Positions 5,899-11,083 of a stretch of DNA of 13,406 bases are shown one piece after another. Source of the DNA: Ignavibacteria bacterium UBA6688. Its GTDB lineage: Bacteria; Bacteroidota; Ignavibacteria; UBA10030. How positions within the stretch are numbered: the stretch's first letter is position 1; every line of letters starts with the position of its first letter. The translations under genes were made by a program, and so were the position numbers. The stretch lies in NCBI GenBank assembly GCA_002454845.1, contig DKJQ01000287.1, forward strand, positions 1 through 13,406. The letters run 5' to 3'. The notes beneath the pieces were generated by a model. It was not told where the DNA came from and made no database searches. It worked only from the letters and a program-made list of their open reading frames with translations.

Positions 5899-6933
5899 AT
5901 GAAAAGAACATCGATGACAGGATTATTGCTGATTCTTGGATTCTTCGCAGCGACATCCCAAACGACACAGGACACCCTGTTTTATAGAAGCTTGCATTAT
6001 ACTGCCAGAGGGATGTCATACTGGTACGCGAGTGCAAACGGCGGATTGGAATCGATCACGGGGGTGCCGTATGAACAACTCGGCTGCCAGAATTGCCATG
6101 TTGCAGGTTGCTTTCAGTGCCATCTGACGGTGGCAAATGACCAACCGGCCTATTCAACGGCGGCCGCACGCCGGCAGGAACAGTGTCTCGTGTGCCATGC
6201 GCGCGAAGCCTCTATCATGAAAATCGACCGGGAATCAAACCAGTCCGATGTTCACGTGGAAAAGGGCATGATCTGCATGGATTGCCACACGGCCAGGGAG
6301 ATCCACGGCGATGGCAGGGAGTATGTCTCCATGAAGCAACCGGATGCCATGGAAGTGAGCTGCGGGCAGTGTCATTCACCCGGTGAAAGCCGCGCCCATA
6401 CCGTCCATGATGGAAAACTTGATTGCAATGCCTGTCATCAGCGGCACGTGGTAAGCTGCACGAATTGCCATTTCGAGACATTGGTGAAAGAAGGAAAACG
6501 GATTGCCATTCCCGTTTCCGGTTGGATGTTTCTTATGAATCTGAACGGCAAAGTTACATCTGCCACCATGCAAAGTTTTGTAGTCAAGGAGAACAAGACG
6601 TTCCTCATGTTTGCTCCGCAGCACAGCCATTCAGTCATGGGGAAGGGAAGAACGTGCAATGAATGCCATTCAGCAAAAATTCTGGAAGATATCCGCAAGG
6701 GACGAGTGAAGCTGACATGGTTTCAGGATGCGAAGATGCAAAACCGAAAGGGGGTCATACCCGTGGCGGAGGGGATCACATGGGAAATGGTCTACCAGGA
6801 TCGTGAAGGCGGAAATTGGGTTCCCATGGCCAACCCCCGACAACCGAAACTGCATTATGCCAGCTTTGGAACGCCACTCACGGCCGCCCAGATCCGGAGT
6901 CTTCGGAAGCCACAGACAGATACAGGGAAATAA
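5899..6933 (+). CDS. Exported octaheme cytochrome c
   Basis: This 344-residue multiheme cytochrome has a signal peptide (MKRTSMTGLLLILGFFAATS). Eight CXXCH motifs start at residues 63, 71, 96, 126, 155, 176, 187 and 253, the first seven packed into about 130 residues. Extra histidines (HVEKGM, HTAREIHGD, HTVHDGK, HSHSVMGKGR) could serve as distal ligands. It should be an electron-transfer protein outside the inner membrane; no catalytic signature of hydroxylamine oxidoreductase or nitrite reductase (such as a CXXCK site) is visible. ATG 5899 is chosen because it starts the signal peptide and follows AGGAGG (5883-5888) at ten bases. ATG 5857 or GTG 5854 would add a hydrophilic stretch before the signal. 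No cytochrome c maturation genes are in the window. Confidence 0.85.
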   Translation: MKRTSMTGLLLILGFFAATSQTTQDTLFYRSLHYTARGMSYWYASANGGLESITGVPYEQLGCQNCHVAGCFQCHLTVANDQPAYSTAAARRQEQCLVCHAREASIMKIDRESNQSDVHVEKGMICMDCHTAREIHGDGREYVSMKQPDAMEVSCGQCHSPGESRAHTVHDGKLDCNACHQRHVVSCTNCHFETLVKEGKRIAIPVSGWMFLMNLNGKVTSATMQSFVVKENKTFLMFAPQHSHSVMGKGRTCNECHSAKILEDIRKGRVKLTWFQDAKMQNRKGVIPVAEGITWEMVYQDREGGNWVPMANPRQPKLHYASFGTPLTAAQIRSLRKPQTDTGK

Positions 6934-6936
6934 GAT

Positions 6937-7032
6937 ATGAGCGACACGGGATCCTCTTCCAAATCTCTGCATAAAATAACAAGGAAGAAGAAAGAGGATT
7001 GGAAGAGGTGCCACCGTGAAAGGCGATACTGA
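6937..7032 (+). CDS. Possible 31-residue basic peptide, doubtful
   Basis: An ATG three bases after the cytochrome stop opens a short frame of 31 codons, rich in Lys and Arg (HKITRKKKEDWKRCHRERRY at the C terminus). AGGGA at 6924-6928 could serve as a ribosome site. The sequence also carries a perfect 10-bp inverted repeat (6953-6962 with 6999-7008), so the region may simply be a structured spacer between the cytochrome and OsmC genes. No family is recognised. Confidence 0.2.
   Translation: MSDTGSSSKSLHKITRKKKEDWKRCHRERRY
6953..7008. repeat. Inverted repeat between cytochrome and OsmC genes
   Basis: CCTCTTCCAA (6953-6962) and TTGGAAGAGG (6999-7008) are perfect complements separated by 36 bases. 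There is no T run after it, so it does not look like a classical terminator. It may affect mRNA processing or relative expression within the operon. Confidence 0.4.
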
Positions 7033-7062
7033 GTTTCGATCTCACCCAATAAGAGAGGAAAC

Positions 7063-7530
7063 ATGGAAATGGATGAAACAAGAGGTCCGAAGGTGACGCA
7101 CAAGTCGTTTTTGTACAAAACGCAGTTAGCGTGGCTTGAAAACAGGTCGGGTACGCTCAGCGGTGAGCAAAAACCCAGTATGCGCGTTTCCAGTCCGCCG
7201 GAGTTCAAAGGCGAAGCAGGTGTGTGGTCGCCGGAAGAGCTGTTCGTTGGCGCCGTGGACACATGCACAATGACGACATTTTTGGCATTCGCCAAGCGAC
7301 TGCAGATTCCTCTCGTTTCATATTCCAGCGTCGCGGAGGGAGTGCTGGAATTTTCCGACGGAGGTTACAAATTTACCAAAGTGATTCTGCGTCCAACGAT
7401 TCTCGTGTCTTCACCTGAGGCGGTTGAACAAGCACGCAGTACCTTCCATGACGCGCACGGAAGCTGTCTCATAACGAACTCCATCCATGCGGAAGTTGTC
7501 GTTGAGCCTTCAATTCTCGTCAAAACGTAG
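7063..7530 (+). CDS. OsmC/Ohr-family protein
   Basis: This 155-residue protein has the two OsmC cysteines: Cys68 in ELFVGAVDTCTMTTFLAFA and Cys135 in DAHGSCLITNSI. The family reduces organic hydroperoxides through this Cys pair, although many members have unproven activity. The core is complete, beginning with a beta-rich domain (KTQLAWLENRSGTLS; SSPPEFKGEAGVWSPEEL). The SD AGAGGA (7054-7059) serves ATG 7063 or, with better spacing, ATG 7069; the difference is two residues. It follows the cytochrome after 129 bases. Confidence 0.85.
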   Translation: MEMDETRGPKVTHKSFLYKTQLAWLENRSGTLSGEQKPSMRVSSPPEFKGEAGVWSPEELFVGAVDTCTMTTFLAFAKRLQIPLVSYSSVAEGVLEFSDGGYKFTKVILRPTILVSSPEAVEQARSTFHDAHGSCLITNSIHAEVVVEPSILVKT

Positions 7531-7559
7531 CGGACAGTGCATGCATCCTTCAACAGTCA

Positions 7560-7799
7560 TTGAAACGAACGGCCGTGATCAGACGCGATATACTCATTGA
7601 AGATCTCGTCACTGTGCTCCCCGAGTCTGTTCGTTATCTTATGAACAAGGGGATCAGGCCCATTGTGTGCGGTGAGCCTCTGTGGGATACTCTCGAAGGA
7701 GCCGCACGCCTTAAGAGAATGTCCGATCAACAAATTGACGCAGTGGTGACTGATCTCGCAGACATTGCCGCACAGAAGAATCAAGTGAAGAAAGGTTAA
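7560..7799 (+). CDS. DUF1858 domain protein
   Basis: This 79-residue protein is almost entirely one DUF1858-type domain: DILIEDLVTVLPESVRYLMNKGIRPIVCGEPLWDTLEGAARLK, with a single Cys37 in the VCGEP turn. Such domains occur alone or fused to hybrid-cluster and other redox proteins; their role is unknown. The start is TTG 7560 with no convincing SD, and GTG 7575 is an alternative just before the conserved region. It is 29 bases from the OsmC gene and four bases from the broken AhpD-like gene, so translation is probably coupled. Confidence 0.7.
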   Translation: MKRTAVIRRDILIEDLVTVLPESVRYLMNKGIRPIVCGEPLWDTLEGAARLKRMSDQQIDAVVTDLADIAAQKNQVKKG

Positions 7800-7803
7800 G
7801 GCC

Positions 7804-8101
7804 ATGAACGATGTTCAAAGACATGTATCTGATTTCAATGAGGCCATGAAAATGCTCTCAGAGAGCAACCCTGAGGAAATGAGGGAATTCCGTGAATTCA
7901 TGAATTCGGTCATCAAGCCCGGTCGGCTCGACACAAGGACAAAGGAACTCATCGCGTGAGGGACTTCCATCACCGCACGTTGCATGTACTGCATCGACAT
8001 CCATGTCCGGAAGACTTTGGAGGCGGGTAACAACAAAAGAAGAGATCCTGGAGGCCACGATGATTTCCATTCTTACGGGAATCGAGGACAGCTTTGATTG
8101 A
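7804..8101 (+). pseudogene. Broken AhpD-like (carboxymuconolactone decarboxylase family) gene
   Basis: Read from ATG 7804 (AAAGG just upstream), the frame gives MKMLSESNPEEMREFREFM, then VIKPGRLDTRTKELIA, and stops at TGA 7957-7959. Beyond the stop the same frame continues the family: TSITARCMYCIDIHVRKTLEAG, containing the CXXC pair of AhpD-like proteins. Homology then jumps to the +1 frame near 8029-8033 and gives TKEEILEATMISILTGIEDSFD with a stop at 8099-8101. Two lesions are therefore needed to explain it: a nonsense codon where a hydrophobic residue is expected, and one extra base. Intact relatives are peroxidase or disulfide-reductase-like thiol proteins. The coding sense is otherwise well kept, so the damage is recent or a sequencing error. 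Confidence 0.8.
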
Positions 8102-8738
8102 TCTGGAAAACAAAAACCATTGGTACGACGGCCTGTTTTACGATTTCTTGATCGCCCCGAACCAGGACAGGGCATTTGTGCACGTGAGAGATTTCATTGG
8201 CGATGGTTCGACGCTCCTGGATGTCGGCTGCGGAACCGGAAGGCAGGTGTTTCAGCTGGCAAATAAGTGTAAGAAAATCGACGGCATCGATCCCAGCGTG
8301 AGAAACATCAATGTTGCTCGCCGCAAACTTGCAAGCAAACCGGTCAACGGAGTGGAATTCCATCACGCAGACGCCCTTGCATTTCTGGCGCGAAAGAGCC
8401 GTCGATTCGATTATGCAACACTTTCTTATGTGATTCACGAGATTGAGGAGAAGGAAAGGAACACATTGCTCCAAACACTCTCCTCGGCCGCCCGCAAGCT
8501 CATCATCGTGGACTACCTGGTCCCTCAGCCAAGGGATGGCCGGAGAATGCTCAACGAGGTGGTTGAATGTATGGCGGGGTCCGACCACTACAGGAATTTC
8601 AAGTCTTTCGTCGCAGGAAACGGACTGACTGGATTGCTTGAGAGGGCCGGGCTGACCGTCTTGAGCGAACAGAAAAACGATCCCCCATCCAGCCACATTG
8701 TACTGGCAGTCGGACAATCGGTTTACTATCACACCTGA
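8094..8738 (+). CDS. Class I SAM-dependent methyltransferase
   Basis: This 214-residue methyltransferase has motif I TLLDVGCGTGRQVFQLA (GCGTG at residues 45-49), KIDGIDPSVRNINVAR for the strand-2 acid, and VEFHHADALAFL. FDYATLSYVIHEIEEKERN and SAARKLIIVDYLVP complete the core. The N terminus (WYDGLFYDFLIAPNQDR) resembles small-molecule or quinone/arsenite-type methyltransferases, but the substrate is unknown. The start is TTG 8094, five bases after GAGGA (8084-8088), overlapping the end of the broken AhpD-like gene by eight bases. It is only distantly like the methyltransferase at 5215. It is the last gene of the cluster. Confidence 0.83.
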   Translation: MIDLENKNHWYDGLFYDFLIAPNQDRAFVHVRDFIGDGSTLLDVGCGTGRQVFQLANKCKKIDGIDPSVRNINVARRKLASKPVNGVEFHHADALAFLARKSRRFDYATLSYVIHEIEEKERNTLLQTLSSAARKLIIVDYLVPQPRDGRRMLNEVVECMAGSDHYRNFKSFVAGNGLTGLLERAGLTVLSEQKNDPPSSHIVLAVGQSVYYHT

Positions 8739-8842
8739 TTTAGCGCCATACCGGATGCGCAGGCAGGTCCCAACAGAGCAACCGATCCGCGCATGCCAGC
8801 CAGGACATCAGAAAAAGAATGTCACGACTCAGCGTTTTCATA

Positions 8843-8882
8843 CCCACCCAGCCCGCCTGTTGCCGCAGGCACGCTGGGGGGG
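8843..8882. repeat. Long GC-rich hairpin
   Basis: The arms pair as CCC, one mismatch, CCCAGC, a 2x2 internal loop, then GCCTG around the loop TTGCCG, giving 14 pairs over 40 bases. It starts 104 bases after the last methyltransferase stop. There is no T run on either side, so it is not a standard intrinsic terminator. It could be a transcript-end stabiliser or a palindromic repeat. Confidence 0.5.
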
Positions 8883-8888
8883 AATCTG

Positions 8889-8969
8889 CACGAATCTTCA
8901 CGAAGAAAAACTTATCCCGAATAGGTTTTATTGACTCCAAGGATTTGCGGAGATTAGTGAAGATTCGTG
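8889..8969. repeat. 13-bp perfect inverted repeat with 55-base loop
   Basis: CACGAATCTTCAC (8889-8901) and GTGAAGATTCGTG (8957-8969) are exact complements. CACGAAT recurs at 10739-10745 at the edge of another palindromic region, which suggests a family of dispersed intergenic repeats. Confidence 0.6.
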
Positions 8970-9080
8970 GGTAACAAAACGCCGGGCAGTTACACATGAC
9001 CCCCTGAAATCAGGGACGAAGCGAACCCGCTGTTCCCGTTTTCCGGTCAATCACACAACCACAACCCTGCAGCACACGGT

Positions 9081-10562
9081 ATGAATTTTCAATTGATGGA
9101 TTGGATCATCCTGTTCTTCTATCTCGGCTTCACGGTCTTTGTCGGGCTCTGGGCCAGGAAGTACGTCGAGAATATGGAAGGGTACTTTGTCGCGGGCCGG
9201 CGCGTGAAGATTGCCCTCGGGTCGGCAACGTTGATCGCGACGGAGATCGGGATTGTAACGTTCATGTATCTTGGCGAGATCGGGTATGTCACGGGATTTT
9301 CATGTTTCATCCTGGGGATCATCGGGTTCATCGGGTTCTTTGTGATCGGCAAGACAGGCTTCATCGTCTCCGGGCTCCGCCGGCTCCGCGTTATAACCAT
9401 TCCGGAATACTATGAGCTTCGGTACGGAAAGGGAGTCCGGCTTCTCGGTGGGATCGTTCTGTTCCTGGCCGGCGTCCTGAATATGGGCATCTTTCTGAGG
9501 ATGGACGGGATCTTCCTCACGGAGGTCATGGGCTTTGGGCCTGATGTCCTGGCAGCCGTGATGATCATGATGCTTCTGATCGTTGTCAGTTACACCGTGC
9601 TCGGAGGGATGTTCTCGGTAGTCGTCACTGATTTCATGCAGTTTGTTGTCCTCACGTTCGGTATGCTGATTGCGACGCTGTTCATCCTGAACCATGTCAG
9701 CTTTGCGGAGGCCGCAGAGGCCGTCACCCGTCAATACGGCGAGGAGGGGGTCAATCCGGTGACCAATCCGCGCTTCGGATGGACCTTCATTGCCTGGTAT
9801 CTCATCGCGAGCATCGGCGCATCAGCGCTCTATCAGCCGGTGGCCTCCAAGTCGTTCGCCTCCGAAAGTCCGGAAGTGGGAAGGAAGCTTTTTCTTGTTG
9901 CTGGATTGACGCTCTCAGGGCGCTATATGATCCCGATGTTCTGGGGCATTGCCGCGCTGGCGATGTTCGGCCCCGGGTTGAACCCCACGACCGCCATGCC
10001 GAAACTCCTGGGGACTGTTGTGCCCTCCGGGTTCCTCGGACTTATGGTGGCCGGAATGCTCGCCGCCTCCATGTCCACCTACAGCGCCTACCTGCTTGCC
10101 TGGAGCTCCGTGGCAGCGAGGGATATTATCGCGCCGCTCAGTAAGAACGGCCTGACGGAGAAGAGGACGGTTTTGTTGAGCAGGATCATCTCGACGACGA
10201 TCGGAGTGTTTATGCTGGTCTTCGGGCTTTGGTATGAGCTTCCCGCGACGGCGTTTCACTACATTACGATAACGGGGGCGATGTATGCAGCGGGGGCGTT
10301 CGGGTGCATTGCCTTCGGTCTCTACTGGAAGAAGGCAAACATTGTCGGGGCCTACGCGTCCCTCGGGTTTGGCGCCTTTGCTCCGCTCGCGTTTCTGATC
10401 CTGAGCCAGCTTCGCGATTCCATTCCTGAAAACCTGCACGTCCTGATCGACGTCAATGTGTCAGGGTTCCTTAGTTTTTTCCTTGCCGCACTTGGCATGA
10501 TCCTCGGCTCCCTCGCAACCCAACGATCGCATCCCCCTATCGTCCTGATTCCCAAGGAGTGA
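9081..10562 (+). CDS. Sodium:solute symporter (SSS family)
   Basis: This 493-residue membrane transporter has about 13 hydrophobic segments. The N terminus MNFQLMDWIILFFYLGFTVFVG, YFVAGRRVKIALGSATLIATEIG, TIPEYYELRYGKGVRLLGG and SYTVLGGMFSVVVTDFMQFVV are hallmarks of the SSS (SSF) family. The last of these covers the region around TM5, where sodium ligands lie. It should import a solute with sodium; the substrate cannot be assigned. The C-terminal part keeps AGMLAASMSTYSAYLLAWSS, another conserved block. Length is normal. No clear SD precedes ATG 9081. A small membrane protein follows after three bases, whose SD lies inside the end of this gene. Confidence 0.88.
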   Translation: MNFQLMDWIILFFYLGFTVFVGLWARKYVENMEGYFVAGRRVKIALGSATLIATEIGIVTFMYLGEIGYVTGFSCFILGIIGFIGFFVIGKTGFIVSGLRRLRVITIPEYYELRYGKGVRLLGGIVLFLAGVLNMGIFLRMDGIFLTEVMGFGPDVLAAVMIMMLLIVVSYTVLGGMFSVVVTDFMQFVVLTFGMLIATLFILNHVSFAEAAEAVTRQYGEEGVNPVTNPRFGWTFIAWYLIASIGASALYQPVASKSFASESPEVGRKLFLVAGLTLSGRYMIPMFWGIAALAMFGPGLNPTTAMPKLLGTVVPSGFLGLMVAGMLAASMSTYSAYLLAWSSVAARDIIAPLSKNGLTEKRTVLLSRIISTTIGVFMLVFGLWYELPATAFHYITITGAMYAAGAFGCIAFGLYWKKANIVGAYASLGFGAFAPLAFLILSQLRDSIPENLHVLIDVNVSGFLSFFLAALGMILGSLATQRSHPPIVLIPKE

Positions 10563-10565
10563 CGC

Positions 10566-10703
10566 ATGACGACCGGTACACTGATCTGGCTCTGTATTTT
10601 CGGCGTCGCCGCCCTTCTCTTTTTTGGGACGGCATTCGTGATTATGGTCATCGGCGCGGGCGACCTGAAGGACTTGTTGAGGTTCACAGACAAAAAGGAA
10701 TAA
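10566..10703 (+). CDS. Small single-pass membrane protein, likely symporter partner
   Basis: This 45-residue protein has one hydrophobic helix at about residues 5-30 (LIWLCIFGVAALLFFGTAFV) followed by a short charged tail, GDLKDLLRFTDKKE. AAGGAG at 10554-10559, within the last codons of the symporter, lies six bases before the ATG. This indicates translational coupling. SSS transporters are often followed by such tiny proteins, annotated as symporter small accessory proteins; the family link here is by position and shape, not by a recognised motif. Confidence 0.65.
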   Translation: MTTGTLIWLCIFGVAALLFFGTAFVIMVIGAGDLKDLLRFTDKKE

Positions 10704-11083
10704 CAATAGCAGGTTGCGGAAAAACATCTTTTTTTAGCCACGAATTACACAGCCGGAGGCTTATAAACTGAAGGATGCAAAAGCATCCTACTAATTTGTG
10801 GCACGCTACGCGTGCTTCATCAGTACGCCTCCGGCTGTGGCTGATTTTTTTTCTTCTTCATCAACCTGATAGACCGAACGGTACTGACCCGGGAACCCTC
10901 TCTCAGCCCCTTCCCGAACAGTTCTTGTTCTTTTCGTGCCGTATTGCATCCAAACGAAGGATTCGTTTTATTGAATGAGACCGGGATGGTATCATCAAAC
11001 CCAGACTCCTCGATCTGAAGGTCTGCGTGGGAGAAACCACATTGCATCGTTCTTGTGGTCATGAATTATTGCATGCATCCGCT
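10704..11083. other. Non-coding spacer of about 380 bases
   Basis: No gene is seen on either strand. The first half contains the nested palindrome and T8 run at 10739-10852. In the second half (10853-11083) only a weak ACCACA/TGTGGT pair (11036-11059) stands out, and no confident promoter was found for the amidase gene. Confidence 0.55.
10748..10852 (+). terminator. Nested palindrome followed by T8, probable terminator or repeat element
   Basis: The outer arms CACAGCCGGAGGC (10748-10760) and GCCTCCGGCTGTG (10827-10839) pair perfectly. Two small hairpins lie inside: AGGATGC/GCATCCT (10772-10789, loop AAAA) and GCACGC/GCGTGC (10801-10815, loop TAC). A T8 run (10845-10852) follows five bases after the outer arm. 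The result would be a three-way-junction RNA ending in a U tract, 45 bases after the symporter pair. The T run suits transcription termination; the size and branching are more than a terminator needs. Confidence 0.6.

Larger units (their letters stand above)
8739..9080. other. Non-coding spacer of about 340 bases
   Basis: No credible reading frame is seen on either strand. The stretch holds the hairpin at 8843-8882 and the inverted repeat at 8889-8969, listed separately. A TTGACT at 8931-8936 resembles a -35 box, but the sequence 17 bases further (TTAGTG) is a poor -10, so no promoter is called for the symporter. Confidence 0.6.

Noticed and set aside
7957..7959. Selenocysteine at the in-frame TGA of the AhpD-like gene
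   Set aside because: The position corresponds to a hydrophobic residue in relatives, both cysteines of CMYC are still present, and a separate frameshift follows. Decay or sequencing error is simpler.
8931..8959. Promoter for the symporter starting with TTGACT
   Set aside because: At the correct 17-base spacing the -10 position reads TTAGTG, a poor match.
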